NCBI GenBank assembly: GCA_029570205.1
Contig: JAKQSI010000042.1
Span: forward strand, 62,001 to 126,000
DNA length: 64,000 nt
Reading direction: 5' to 3'
From: Candidatus Omnitrophota bacterium
GTDB taxonomy: Bacteria > Hinthialibacterota > Hinthialibacteria > Hinthialibacterales > JAKPRU01
How positions within the stretch are numbered: position 1 is the stretch's first letter; every line of letters begins with the position of its first letter. The notes under the pieces are model-generated. The model was not told the origin of the DNA, did no database searches, and saw only the letters and a program-made list of their open reading frames with translations. Of this stretch, positions 9,368 through 18,156 are shown piece by piece. Position numbers and translations under genes: made by a program.

Positions 9368-10561
9368 TCATTTTGATCCAAGTCCTCTTCGAACAGCGAT
9401 CACAATCCCCACCAGAATAACAACCCCAAATCCGGCGATTGTCCAGAGGACTGTTCGAGTATAGAGGTCAGGTTTCCGTTCCTCGGAAGATGGAGGATCG
9501 ATTGCCCGCGACGGAACAGGCTGCTCGACAACCGGCGCAGACTCGGCTCCGAACTCCACAACCTGCTCGCTGTATCCGAACAGAGGATCCGTGTTCGGAT
9601 TCTCGGAAGATATTCCCACCGTCTCCCCGGACAGGCCGGAAGCCAGTATCTGGCCGATCTCCATTTTCACCATCGGGTTCTCCGCATCAAAACCGGCCGA
9701 TTCGATCACTTGCGATCGCATGGTGGAATCCCAACGGAGAGGCACAGGCATCCCCATAATCAGGCTCCGGTCCAGGCCGCATTCGCACGATGCGCCAACC
9801 AGCCCAAGCAACGAAAAAAGGCGGCTTTCAACAATCTCGTCTCGGTGCAAAACCGGCCCCATCCTGCGCCCTCTTCCGTACAGCGCCACGACATGAGGAT
9901 CGTTTAATGCTTCCTCATCGAGATTCATACCCCACAACAACACTTGCTCATTCGGAAATGATTTTGGAGAAATCCGAACCAGGTAAGGATTCACCTCCAC
10001 AGGTTTCGGCAATTGGTCTGCCAATCCGGTGATCCGCTCGATAGCACGTTGAATGTGCTGCAAGGCCCGCTGATTCGCTTCCGCATCTTGTCCCTCGATC
10101 AGAAGAACAACGCAGTATGATTTCACGAGATGCTCCAGGATGTCCCGGCGGACCGGAGAATCACAGGCCTGCTCGAGGGATGTCATTAAAGAGTCCGATG
10201 TTTCGGCAATGGGGAGCAACAGGGACCTTCCATCCGGCGCAACAAGAACACAGGCGGGAGATTGGAGATTCTGCCCTGAGGGAAAATATCGGAGCGCGGG
10301 ATGATCCGGCTCGCTGTCCGTGCGGACAATCTCAGGCTGGATATTGGAGTCCATCAGGGCAACCAGCGCGGCCCTGTCGAACGCCTCGATTCGAGCCGGG
10401 GGAGTTTGGTCCCCGACGAAGCAATAGAGATGGTACAAATCGCCCGGGAACTGAACAAACCCGACATCGCGAACCGTATATCGGCAGGCATGGGCGTGCG
10501 AAACGAAGAAGAGCAGCACAAAGAAAACTGCCGGGAAAAACGCAGATGTCTTGGGAATCAT
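9368..10561 (-). CDS. Exported single-pass protein of unknown function ('CRYTVRDVGFV' type)
   Basis: The product has 397 residues from the ATG at 10561 (an earlier start at 10597 would lie upstream of the apparent promoter). A signal peptide ends in SHAHA and is followed directly by CRYTVRDVGFV, so Cys may be the first mature residue; there is no typical lipobox. The middle looks like two alpha/beta modules, with a GASCECGLDRSL segment about two thirds along. A single C-terminal membrane span (LWTIAGFGVVILVGIVIAV) is followed by a short basic tail. It is the first gene of the transporter cluster, 47 bases before the permease. I recall the CRYTVRD start from uncharacterised PVC-type proteins but know no function. 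Confidence 0.7.
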   Translation of the reverse strand: MIPKTSAFFPAVFFVLLFFVSHAHACRYTVRDVGFVQFPGDLYHLYCFVGDQTPPARIEAFDRAALVALMDSNIQPEIVRTDSEPDHPALRYFPSGQNLQSPACVLVAPDGRSLLLPIAETSDSLMTSLEQACDSPVRRDILEHLVKSYCVVLLIEGQDAEANQRALQHIQRAIERITGLADQLPKPVEVNPYLVRISPKSFPNEQVLLWGMNLDEEALNDPHVVALYGRGRRMGPVLHRDEIVESRLFSLLGLVGASCECGLDRSLIMGMPVPLRWDSTMRSQVIESAGFDAENPMVKMEIGQILASGLSGETVGISSENPNTDPLFGYSEQVVEFGAESAPVVEQPVPSRAIDPPSSEERKPDLYTRTVLWTIAGFGVVILVGIVIAVRRGLGSK

Positions 10562-10568
10562 ACATAAC

Positions 10569-10597
10569 ATTATCCGAAGGAGTGTGGCGAGGGTCAA
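10569..10597 (-). promoter_or_regulatory. Sigma-70-like promoter of the transporter/methyltransferase cluster
   Basis: On the minus strand TTGACC (10597-10592) and GATAAT (10574-10569) are separated by exactly 17 bases. Only 7 bases lie between the -10 box and the ATG at 10561, so transcription would begin at or next to that ATG and the mRNA would be leaderless. The left end of the insertion sequence lies only 14 bases upstream of the -35 box. Confidence 0.6.
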
Positions 10598-10668
10598 GGA
10601 AGAGGAACCAATTGACTCATATTAAAGCTTACCGAAGGGAGAGAGAAAAGAGGATCGTTGACTCATAA

Positions 10669-11379
10669 TTGAGGATACCGAGAAACGAGGTGTCGGAAAT
10701 TATGAGTGGCATGTTGAGAAAAGAATATTTAAGAGAGATATGCGGGTGGACGGAGAATCGAGCGACGTGGAATCGGGGCGCGCGAGGCGTTCTGACTCAG
10801 ATTCAGGACATGGAAACCTCCCTGGTGTTTCCGATTCTGGGGTTTGATTGCGACAACGGTTCCGAGTTTCTGAATTATCATCTGTTCCGGTATTGGACCG
10901 GTCGGAACTCCCCGGTCTCGTTTACACGCGGTCGTCCGTATCATACCAATGACAGTGCGCACGTCGAGCAAAAGAATTGGACCCATGTTCGCCAATTATT
11001 GGGCTATGATCGGTTCAGTAATCCGGATTTAGTGGAACCGATCAACGGTCTCTACGCCCACGAGTGGAGCCAATTCCAGAATTTCTTTTGTCCCACCTTG
11101 AAACTCGAAAGCAAGGAACGGATCCACTCCAAAATACGGCGCCGGTACGGGAAACCACAGACACCCGCCGAACGTCTGCTGGAGTGTCCGGATGTGACCT
11201 GTGAGGCCAAACAGCGTCTTCGGGACACCCTGCGTTCCCTGAATCCGTTCCAGCTTCGGGAAGCCATTGAACGGAAACTCAAAATGATTTTCAATCTTCG
11301 TGAGGAAACGAAATATGGGTCAGCGATTTGCTCTGAACGGGTGTTTAACTCCAGTCGGCCTACGGCCTCCTTCCGTTAA
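10669..11379 (+). pseudogene. Transposase remnant, DDE integrase core (N-terminus and first catalytic Asp missing)
   Basis: From about base 10744 the frame encodes the second half of an integrase-type transposase: GWTENRATWNRGARG, the second catalytic Asp in GFDCDNGSEF, the TRGRPYHTND stretch and the catalytic Glu in HVEQKNWTHVRQLLGY. A long C-terminal region NFFCPTLKLESKERI follows. The zinc/HTH N-terminus and the first catalytic Asp are absent; the roughly 25 residues before GWTENRA do not continue the family and are AT-richer, which suggests a deletion junction near 10743. The frame runs into a hairpin at its 3' end. It is not expected to be active. Confidence 0.8.
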
Positions 11380-11390
11380 ACACCCGTTCA
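11334..11390. repeat. Perfect 16-bp inverted repeat at the 3' end of the transposase remnant
   Basis: TGAACGGGTGTTTAAC (11334-11349) and its exact reverse complement (11375-11390) flank a 25-base loop that itself contains GGCCTACGGCC. The stop codon of the remnant lies in the right arm. It is a strong RNA hairpin without a T-run. Confidence 0.75.
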
Positions 11391-11488
11391 CTTACCCCTT
11401 CGGTAAGCTTTTCCCATGAGTCAACGCGGTACAGAAATGTAAACTATAGTGTACAGAATAATGTGCAGAATAGCAACCCACGCATAAA

Positions 11489-11518
11489 AAAACGGGAGAC
11501 CGAGCGGTCTCCCGTTTT
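11489..11518 (-). terminator. Intrinsic terminator of the trpB-like gene, possibly bidirectional
   Basis: The stem CGGGAGACC/GGTCTCCCG (11493-11501, 11506-11514) has a four-base loop. On the minus strand it is followed by a run of Ts (11492-11486); on the plus strand by TTTT. It lies 30 bases after the stop of the TrpB2 gene. Confidence 0.85.
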
Positions 11519-11547
11519 CCTTCAAGAGATCAATCCTGTATGGCCGA

Positions 11548-12900
11548 TCACACTTTCGGCAGTTTTGCCAAGGCTTCCTGGAGCTTCTCTTCCGGGAAAT
11601 CATAGTCCATCAGTTCCCCGGCGAAGTAGCGATCATACGCGCCCAAGTCGAAATAGCCGTGGCCGGAGCAATTGAAGACAATGACCTTCTCTTTGCCTTC
11701 CTCCTTGGCCCGCAAGGCTTCTTCGATGGCAACCGCGATGGCATGAGAGGTCTCCGGGGCCGGAAGAAACCCTTCGGTGCGGGTGAATTGAATGGCCGCA
11801 TCGAAGACCTTTGTCTGGTAGACTGCGACAGCCTCGATCAGTTTTTCGTGTACCAGGAGGCACAGGCTTTGGGCAGCGCCATGATAGCGCAATCCGCCCG
11901 CGTGGATTCCCGGCGGCACGAAGGTGTGACCCAATGTATACTGTTTCAGCACCGGAGTGAGATGGGCGGTATCGCCGTAATCGTAAGCATAACGGCCCCT
12001 GGTTAATGTCGGACAGGCAGTAGGCTCCACGGCGATGACACGCAGATCGTTACCCCGCATCTTTCTTTTCATAAACGGATACGCAAATCCGGCGAAGTTG
12101 CTGCCGCCACCGACACAACCGATCAGAATATCCGGCTTTTCATCGACCAGCGCGAGCTGCTTTTCGGTTTCCAGGCCGACAACGGTCTGGTGGAGCAGGA
12201 CGTGGTTCAGAACGCTGCCAAGGGAGTACCGGGTGTCGTCGTGCTTCACCGCGTCCTCGACAGCTTCGCTGATGGCGATGCCCAGAGAGCCGGGGCAGTC
12301 GGGGTCCTCGGCGAGGATGGCCCGCCCGGAATCGGTGAGATCCGTCGGGCTGGCGAAAACCTCGGCTCCGAACGATTGCATAAACGATTTGCGGTAAGGT
12401 TTCTGTTGATAACTGACCTTGACCATGTACACGGTGCATTTCAACCCGAACATGCACGCGGCAAAGGCAAGCGCGCTCCCCCATTGCCCCGCACCGGTTT
12501 CTGTGGCCAGGCGGGAAATGCCCTCTTGTTTGTTGTAATAGGCCTGCGGGACGGCGGTATTGGGTTTGTGGCTTCCCGGTGGGCTGACCCCTTCGTTCTT
12601 GTAGTAGATTCGTGCAGGGGTCTTCAGGGCTTTCTCCAGGGCGGTTGCGCGAATCAGCGGCGTTGGCCGCCACACTTGATAGATCCGCCGGACATCGTCC
12701 GGAATAGGTATCCAGCGCTCCTGAGAAACCTCCTGCCGGATCAGTTCCATCGGGAAGATGGCAGCGAGCTGGTCCGGCGTGATCGGTTGATAGGTCTCCG
12801 GATGAAGCGGCGGATCCAACGGCCTCGGAAGGTCGGGAATGATATTGTACCACTCCTGGGGGATATCCTTCTCACTGAGCAAAATCTTACGTGTGTCCAT
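11548..12900 (-). CDS. trpB: Tryptophan synthase beta subunit, TrpB2 type
   Basis: A 450-residue PLP enzyme condensing indole with serine. The PLP lysine is in [10 protein letters not shown], followed by [14 protein letters not shown], the phosphate-binding [11 protein letters not shown] and the serine segment near the C-terminus NCSGHGYFD. The extra N-terminal 70 residues and the length above 430 are typical of TrpB2 (COG1350) rather than TrpB1. The start has AGGAG 9 bases upstream. No trpA or other trp gene is nearby; stand-alone TrpB2 often serves as an indole-salvage enzyme. A terminator lies just downstream. Confidence 0.92.
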   Translation of the reverse strand: MDTRKILLSEKDIPQEWYNIIPDLPRPLDPPLHPETYQPITPDQLAAIFPMELIRQEVSQERWIPIPDDVRRIYQVWRPTPLIRATALEKALKTPARIYYKNEGVSPPGSHKPNTAVPQAYYNKQEGISRLATETGAGQWGSALAFAACMFGLKCTVYMVKVSYQQKPYRKSFMQSFGAEVFASPTDLTDSGRAILAEDPDCPGSLGIAISEAVEDAVKHDDTRYSLGSVLNHVLLHQTVVGLETEKQLALVDEKPDILIGCVGGGSNFAGFAYPFMKRKMRGNDLRVIAVEPTACPTLTRGRYAYDYGDTAHLTPVLKQYTLGHTFVPPGIHAGGLRYHGAAQSLCLLVHEKLIEAVAVYQTKVFDAAIQFTRTEGFLPAPETSHAIAVAIEEALRAKEEGKEKVIVFNCSGHGYFDLGAYDRYFAGELMDYDFPEEKLQEALAKLPKV

Positions 12901-13144
12901 TCATTCAATCTCCTTCACGGTGGGTCATCAAGTATCCACACATCCTGCAACTATGCCACAGCCGAAGGGGAATGCCAAGGAAATCACCCCTTTTTCAGCG
13001 ATTCCGCAACAAGTTGCTGGAAGGAGGGGTTGGGTGAAGGAATTGCTGGGTTTACGGGTTGGAGGGGATACTGGGGAGATTCGACGGGGAGATTTGGGTG
13101 GGTAAATAGTGGAAAATGGAAGGGATTGTCGGTGCAAAGGACAG

Positions 13145-13222
13145 GCCGTGGGAATGCACCAGTTGGGCCAGGCGGGAACGCCGTTCCCGTTCCGCCTTTG
13201 TCAGTTTGGCACGGCCAGGCAT
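13145..13222 (-). pseudogene. Possible fragment of a small basic (DUF6788-like) protein
   Basis: The frame reads MPGRAKLTKAERERRSRLAQ and continues to VHSHG, after which it becomes low-complexity. The beginning resembles the N-terminus of small transposon-associated proteins of the DUF6788 type, from memory only. It is too short to be functional and may be chance. Confidence 0.25.
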
Positions 13223-13250
13223 AATCTGCCCCCCTGCGAATGCAAAAGGA

Positions 13251-13285
13251 AATCTCGAATGCGAATCTGCTTTCACTTCGAGATT
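13251..13285. repeat. Hairpin downstream of corA
   Basis: AATCTCGAA (13251-13259) pairs with TTCGAGATT (13277-13285) around a 17-base loop. It is 71 bases past the corA stop on the minus strand. It lacks a T-run, so a terminator role is doubtful. Confidence 0.4.
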
Positions 13286-13355
13286 CCCACCTGACTCAAT
13301 ATGGCGCCAACGGTTAGAGCATCAAAAATATCCATGTCGCGGAATCGCTGAACAA

Positions 13356-14450
13356 TCACAACCACCTTTTGCGTTTGAAAAACAGCACCAATATACCGGT
13401 CACCACAACCATCAATCCAAGTGCGAACGGATATCCCCAATACCAACTCAATTCGGGCATATTCCAGGGAGAGACCTCCGTATTGAAATTCATCCCGTAA
13501 ATCCCTGCGATAAACGTGAGCGGAATGAAAATGGTGGCAATCACTGTCAGCACTTTCATCACGTCGTTCATCCGGGCGCTCACCGAGGACAGATAAAGGT
13601 CCATCAAATCCGAAGCCTGGTCCTCAAAAATCTCGATCAGTTCCGTGATATGAAGGGCGTGGTCATGACAATCCCGAAGATAAACCCGCGTAGTTTCCGT
13701 GAGCGAAGGAAAATCGTCCTTCATCAGCATGTCCACAACGTCCGGCAGGGGCCAGACGGCTTTGCGCAGGGTTCGGAGTTCGCGTTTCAGGTCGTGAATT
13801 CTGGATCTGCCCTCATCGGTCGGTTGATCGAAAATTTCATCTTCCAGCTCCTCCAAACGCATATCGAGGGTCTCCAGAATCGGGAGGTAATGATCGATTA
13901 TGGAGTCCAGCAAAGCATATCCCAGGTAATCGGCCCCCATGTTCCGTATGCGCCCTCGTTTTCCCCGAATACGGTCCCGGATCACTCCCACCCCATCTCC
14001 GCTTCGCTCCTGAAAGGTCAGCACATAGTTCTTTCCGATGAAAATACTCAGTTGCTCGGTCTCAAAAGGTTCCTCGTCTCTGGGGATATGGCCGACAAGA
14101 AAAAGGTGATCTTCGTACGGTTCGAATTTGCCGCGCTGATTGTTGCTGACCACATCCTCCAGGGCCAGTCTGTGCAGGTTGAACAGAATGCCGATTTGCT
14201 GAATGACTTGCGCATCGCCCAATCCTGTTACTTGAATCCAGGTTACCGGCCATTTCCGAAGATACTCAGAGAGACTGCCTACAGAGGAAACATCCTCCTC
14301 AATCCAGGCGTCCGGGCCGTATGCCAGGACCCGGATTGCAGGTCGGGGAGACTCGAAATCCGCCGTCAATATGCCCGGAACCGATCCGGGCAGGAAATTC
14401 TTCCCGACCAGCCTTTTTCGGATGTGCCGTCTTCTGGACTTTCGGCTCAT
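13356..14450 (-). CDS. corA: CorA-family Mg2+/Co2+ channel
   Basis: A 364-residue protein of normal CorA length. The N-terminal cytoplasmic domain and a long stalk helix (rich in LEELEDEIFD and KRELRTLRKAVWPL) lead to two C-terminal membrane spans. The first ends in the selectivity motif YGMNFN, and the periplasmic loop contains WNMPEL. GGGAG lies 6 bases before the ATG. It would import magnesium as a homopentamer. It reads toward trpB but is separated from it by 455 bases. Confidence 0.95.
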   Translation of the reverse strand: MSRKSRRRHIRKRLVGKNFLPGSVPGILTADFESPRPAIRVLAYGPDAWIEEDVSSVGSLSEYLRKWPVTWIQVTGLGDAQVIQQIGILFNLHRLALEDVVSNNQRGKFEPYEDHLFLVGHIPRDEEPFETEQLSIFIGKNYVLTFQERSGDGVGVIRDRIRGKRGRIRNMGADYLGYALLDSIIDHYLPILETLDMRLEELEDEIFDQPTDEGRSRIHDLKRELRTLRKAVWPLPDVVDMLMKDDFPSLTETTRVYLRDCHDHALHITELIEIFEDQASDLMDLYLSSVSARMNDVMKVLTVIATIFIPLTFIAGIYGMNFNTEVSPWNMPELSWYWGYPFALGLMVVVTGILVLFFKRKRWL

Positions 14451-14536
14451 AAAGATCTCCCGTGAGAATCAATGTCGTCAGGCTCGGCAAGCGAATCAAG
14501 GGAAACTCTCTCAGAATTTGGGAATTAACTCAAGAG

Positions 14537-14575
14537 CCTCTCCCCCATGATGGGGGAAATACAGAGTGGGTTGAA
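14537..14575. repeat. Family A intergenic palindrome
   Basis: CTCTCCCCCATGATGGGGGA followed by an AGAGTGGGTTGAA-type tail. This matches the layout of the copies at 51870 and 57031 (C/T-rich arm, short loop, G/A-rich arm, then a GGGTTG tail). Confidence 0.6.
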
Positions 14576-14599
14576 TTCACTAGACTTATCAAGTCATTC

Positions 14600-16090
14600 T
14601 CAACGCTGTTTCTTGTTTCGGATTCCCTTCAGAATAGCGTAAGGGAAATAGGTGAAATGGCGTAACCCAGGAATATTGGAAACATGCCGCATCACATTCC
14701 GAATTTCCGTGGACAACCGGACCAGAACCACGTCCTCCTTGACCTCCCCGACCTCCTTAATCAGGATCAATCGCCGGACCGCGTAAAGTCCGAATATGAA
14801 CGAGAAGACAAAGAGAAAGTCCAACCCACGCAATTGAATCGGGGTCCACTGTATCTCGTGATGGGCCATGAGATCGGATATCCAATGGAGGGTAATCTTG
14901 AATTCCTGTGTGGCCAGGCCATCTGCCGCCATCCCTGCAAGCAGAGGAGCCACGGTTGCCGCGCATCCCGATACGAGGGCATTCGTCGCCAGGTAGGCGG
15001 TTGCCCGGCCACGCGGGGCGCTTTTCAGCGCAATCCCCCTCGAACACAGCGTCACCCCGGCTGTCGAAACTCCAGCCAAGGTATGAATCACAATCAATAA
15101 AAGCAGCGCGAACCGATCGGACCCCGGCGCTGTCGTAAACGGCCAGAGAATCACACTGAGCATAAACATCGGCCCGCAAATCGCAAGAACCGACTTATTG
15201 GAGTATGCGTCCGCCAGCCGACCCCAAATCCGCAGAAACAGCACGTTCACAATCTGGCTCAGTGTGGACAGCAACAACACGACACTCATGCTGAGATTCA
15301 ACCGCTGAAGCATGTACACCGCAAAGAAAGGCGCAGACAGGTTGGCCGCGAACTGCCACGCCGCCAGAAAAAACAACAGCATTCGATAATTTGTATCTCG
15401 AATCGGCTCCATCAGGATGGAGATAAGACTCCGCCCGGGCAGAATCTCCATCCTGGGTTCCGGGATACGCGCCAGGCAAACCACACCGATCATTCCGGAC
15501 AACATGCCGACCGAAAAAACCATGCTGTAAACATATAGATCATTGGCATATCGCGCTTTATAGAAATCAATCCCAAACGCGGCCAGCAATCCCATCACCA
15601 TCGCGATTCCGGTCGCCCAAGCCATCCGGTCCGCCCAGAATCGTCCCATCACCTCATCGGGAATCAGGTCCCGAATCCAGGAATTGAAAGCACACGTGCT
15701 GATCGCATTCAGCGAAAAATAGCCGAAAAGAGCGATCAGAAAAATTTCCAGCCGGTGCGGCCCCTCCGAGAAAAACGGCAAAACAATGATCACCAGCCAG
15801 AACAAACGTCCCCAGAAAGACGCTGTGACCGAAAGCGCTTTACGCCGCCGCGTCTTCTCCACCAGGAAAATCGACGGGATCTGAAGAATCTGCGTCAAAG
15901 GACCCACCGCCGAGATCAAGCCCACGACTGTGTTGGAGGCTCCAAGAAGCAGGGCATAAGCAATCAGAAATGCTCCGCCTGTGAGGCTCCCCATCATATT
16001 GGAGAAAACCCCATCCCACAGGATCATCCGAAGACCCTTTTCATGCGATTCCTGCGATATGCTGGTTTGTGGAGAAAGCCAACGAAACAT
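14600..16090 (-). CDS. Major facilitator superfamily transporter
   Basis: A 496-residue, strongly hydrophobic protein with about 12 predicted membrane segments and a central cytoplasmic loop (ARIPEPRMEILPGRSLISI). The frame is open upstream to 16309, but those residues are polar and Cys-rich and carry no family features. I therefore start at the ATG at 16090 (MFRWLSPQTS). The loop between segments 2 and 3 reads VEKTRRRKALS, the usual basic MFS motif A position. Substrate unknown. It lies 149 bases upstream of corA on the same strand. Confidence 0.85.
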   Translation of the reverse strand: MFRWLSPQTSISQESHEKGLRMILWDGVFSNMMGSLTGGAFLIAYALLLGASNTVVGLISAVGPLTQILQIPSIFLVEKTRRRKALSVTASFWGRLFWLVIIVLPFFSEGPHRLEIFLIALFGYFSLNAISTCAFNSWIRDLIPDEVMGRFWADRMAWATGIAMVMGLLAAFGIDFYKARYANDLYVYSMVFSVGMLSGMIGVVCLARIPEPRMEILPGRSLISILMEPIRDTNYRMLLFFLAAWQFAANLSAPFFAVYMLQRLNLSMSVVLLLSTLSQIVNVLFLRIWGRLADAYSNKSVLAICGPMFMLSVILWPFTTAPGSDRFALLLLIVIHTLAGVSTAGVTLCSRGIALKSAPRGRATAYLATNALVSGCAATVAPLLAGMAADGLATQEFKITLHWISDLMAHHEIQWTPIQLRGLDFLFVFSFIFGLYAVRRLILIKEVGEVKEDVVLVRLSTEIRNVMRHVSNIPGLRHFTYFPYAILKGIRNKKQR

Positions 16091-16280
16091 GCCGATTGCC
16101 TGAATTTCCTGCTGTCGGCGGACATTGTAGACCGCGTGGACGCAGTGGACCGTCTTCACACAAAGATATCGCGCCCGGCTATACACCAGGCGCGATATCC
16201 CCATTTTTCTGCAATTTACAAAGCATTCACACGTTTGAAAACACCACACCCGTTCAAGTCTATGAAAAAGGAGAAGGAAA

Positions 16281-16323
16281 AAGCCCGTTCGCCGGGCCGG
16301 TAATCCCAATTACGAACGGGCTT
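16281..16323 (-). terminator. Intrinsic terminator after the secreted-protein gene
   Basis: AAGCCCGTTCG (16281-16291) pairs perfectly with CGAACGGGCTT (16313-16323) over 11 bp with a 21-base loop. On the minus strand it is followed by TTTTTCC. It lies 26 bases past the stop of the 16349-17914 gene. Confidence 0.85.
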
Positions 16324-16348
16324 CTCTTCTGCTTACCAATCCCTCAAA

Positions 16349-17914
16349 TCAATAAATCGACCAATCCTGAATATCCACCGGTTTCAATGGGTTCTCGAAA
16401 ATGCGAAGCACCGGGTCATTCAACGGCAGACCGAACGCTTTCGCCAACTGTTTCATCAGGTCGGGGACCCCGGGCACGATGGTTGTGCCGTCCATCACAG
16501 CCGCAACCTGCGAATTGATCGCACAGCGCGGCTGATGAATATCCCCCGCGGGGACCTGGCCGTACGGACCATAGTCGACCACCGAGGGTTCCGTTCGGTA
16601 ATTCTTGAATACCGGGAACTCGCCACCATGGGGATTCCCGTTTTTGTCGAAGAACCGTCCGAAGATCTGCAGCTCGCCTTCAGCTTCGCCGAACCGGCCG
16701 TCTTGCCACACCACAAACACATTACCGTTTTCATCCATATCGACAGATGTTCGATCGACCAAGCCGTAGTAATTCACCAAATCCGACTCATCGAAACGCA
16801 CCCAGTTCCGAACGGAGCCATCTACATTGTAATAAATCAATGCTCCAATCGCGTCATTGCCGGATTCCACCTTCACGCTCTTTACCACCAGATCTTTCCC
16901 ATTGCTGGCGATCATGCTGCTGTCGCCGCGCCCCCCCGAATCAGTGCCAAAAGTAAAAGCAAATCCTTCCACAAGTTCCACCCCAGCGAGCGACTCATGA
17001 TCCGGCATGGACGGTGTTCGCGGCGTGCCGTCATTGTTGTACCAGCGCATTCCAAGCCCGTGATCGATCATAAACCCGCCGTCAAACGCCACGATATTTT
17101 GGTAAACAACACTGCTGTTGCCGGTCCCGATGTATTGACCGTTTTCATCGGTGTGTACCAGGAATGGGGCCTTTTTTTGCGTTCCATCCGGCCCGAGGAT
17201 CACCGCAACAACCGCCTCACCGCCGACAAGACCTGCCGCGTCTTTCGCATCGTCGCTCTGCTGACGGTCTTCCCCAATAGCCACGATATCCCCATTGCTG
17301 AGAATGACCGCACCGATATCCCGGTAACCTCCCTCCTCAGCGGTCAGAGTGCCGAAGGCGTTGATGCTGGTCCCTCTGGGAGTGCCGTCATTGTTGAACA
17401 GTTGCACGAGGGTAAACGCCTCATCCCCGAGCTCATCCGCGAATTCCCATCCCAGAGTGGCGGCATATTGGCCTTGGTTATGAACGACAAAACCGTTCCC
17501 GTTCGTGCGATCCGCCGCTGCGCCGTGAGTGAACGCACCCCACGCTCCACCCAATGATGGATAATCGCATACCGGGATCGGGGCGCCCGTGGAATCGTAA
17601 CTGCCGCTGATCGGCAGAGGGGTAAGTTGCGACCCATCCGGCCCAAAAATCAGAAACTCACTTCCGCCGAGCCACCCGGGTTGCTCCATATCCATAGCCA
17701 ATTTAAAGGCCACAATACTGCCGTTCTTCAATGCAATAACCCAGATATTGTCGTAATTCGCCATGTCTGCGCCGTACGCGCGCCAGGGTGTCAAATCGCC
17801 GGTTACCGCGGTAATCCCGGCCTCTTCCGGAGAACTGGCGGATTGCACAACCGTCGCCAGGGGAACCAACAGAATCGTCAGTCCCACTGTCCACAGACAG
17901 AACCGTTTTTTCAT
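16349..17914 (-). CDS. Secreted protein of unknown function
   Basis: A 521-residue protein with a clear signal peptide (MKKRFCLWTVGLTILLVPLATVVQSA). I start at the ATG at 17914 because AGGAG lies 9 bases upstream, although the frame opens earlier. The mature part is rich in beta-type, Asp/Asn/Gly-rich segments repeating the pattern 'FNNDGTPRG', 'WYNNDGTPRT', 'YYNVDGSVRN' and 'FFDKNGNPHG' about every 80-100 residues. This suggests a propeller-like or repeat beta-fold with possible calcium-binding turns. The C-terminus ends FENPLKPVDIQDWSIY with no recognisable sorting signal. No enzyme motif was recognised. Confidence 0.75.
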   Translation of the reverse strand: MKKRFCLWTVGLTILLVPLATVVQSASSPEEAGITAVTGDLTPWRAYGADMANYDNIWVIALKNGSIVAFKLAMDMEQPGWLGGSEFLIFGPDGSQLTPLPISGSYDSTGAPIPVCDYPSLGGAWGAFTHGAAADRTNGNGFVVHNQGQYAATLGWEFADELGDEAFTLVQLFNNDGTPRGTSINAFGTLTAEEGGYRDIGAVILSNGDIVAIGEDRQQSDDAKDAAGLVGGEAVVAVILGPDGTQKKAPFLVHTDENGQYIGTGNSSVVYQNIVAFDGGFMIDHGLGMRWYNNDGTPRTPSMPDHESLAGVELVEGFAFTFGTDSGGRGDSSMIASNGKDLVVKSVKVESGNDAIGALIYYNVDGSVRNWVRFDESDLVNYYGLVDRTSVDMDENGNVFVVWQDGRFGEAEGELQIFGRFFDKNGNPHGGEFPVFKNYRTEPSVVDYGPYGQVPAGDIHQPRCAINSQVAAVMDGTTIVPGVPDLMKQLAKAFGLPLNDPVLRIFENPLKPVDIQDWSIY

Positions 17915-18110
17915 TCTCTGCTCTCCTTTGAACTGTGAAGTTTCGGGGGGTAGCCCCATTGATTTGTACGAAATATAGCACGGAATCAAATGACTTGCAA
18001 CCGCCAGAGAGTGATAATCAAGGATAATCAAGATTCAGGGGCGAGTTTTTCCCAATCGGTTCGCAAATAATTCCTTTCCCGTCGCTTTCCCTATCAACCT
18101 TCTCTTCTGC

Positions 18111-18150
18111 CTCTCTCCATCCTTGGAAAGGAAGCCGGGGGGTGAGGTCG
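18111..18150. repeat. Family A intergenic palindrome
   Basis: CTCTCTCCATCCTTGGAAAG followed by GAAGCCGGGGGGTGAGG. It shares its CCATYCTTGGA loop and GCCGGGGGGTGAGG tail with the copy at 35903-35945. Confidence 0.6.
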
Positions 18151-18156
18151 TTTCGC

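Larger units (their letters stand above)
10612..11424 (+). mobile_element. Internally deleted insertion sequence with both terminal inverted repeats
   Basis: The left end (10612-10639) and the reverse complement of the right end (11424-11396) are near-identical: both begin TTGACTCAT and share AAGCTTACCGAAGGG. They bound an 813-base element containing only the C-terminal part of a DDE integrase-type transposase. A second TTGACTCAT lies inside the left end at 10658-10666. No clear target-site duplication is seen. The element is too short for an autonomous copy and probably arose by internal deletion; it could still be mobilised in trans. Confidence 0.75.
12901..13355. other. Intergenic region with a small decayed frame
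   Basis: The 455 bases between the corA and trpB genes contain no convincing intact gene. They hold a G-rich stretch at about 13020-13105 (repeated GGGGA/TGGG), a possible gene fragment at 13145-13222 on the minus strand and a hairpin at 13251-13285. The trpB ribosome site lies at 12910-12914. Confidence 0.6.

Noticed and set aside
13116-14465. 449-codon plus-strand frame over corA
   Set aside because: The CorA frame on the other strand has the GMN motif and correct length; the plus-strand product is low-complexity.
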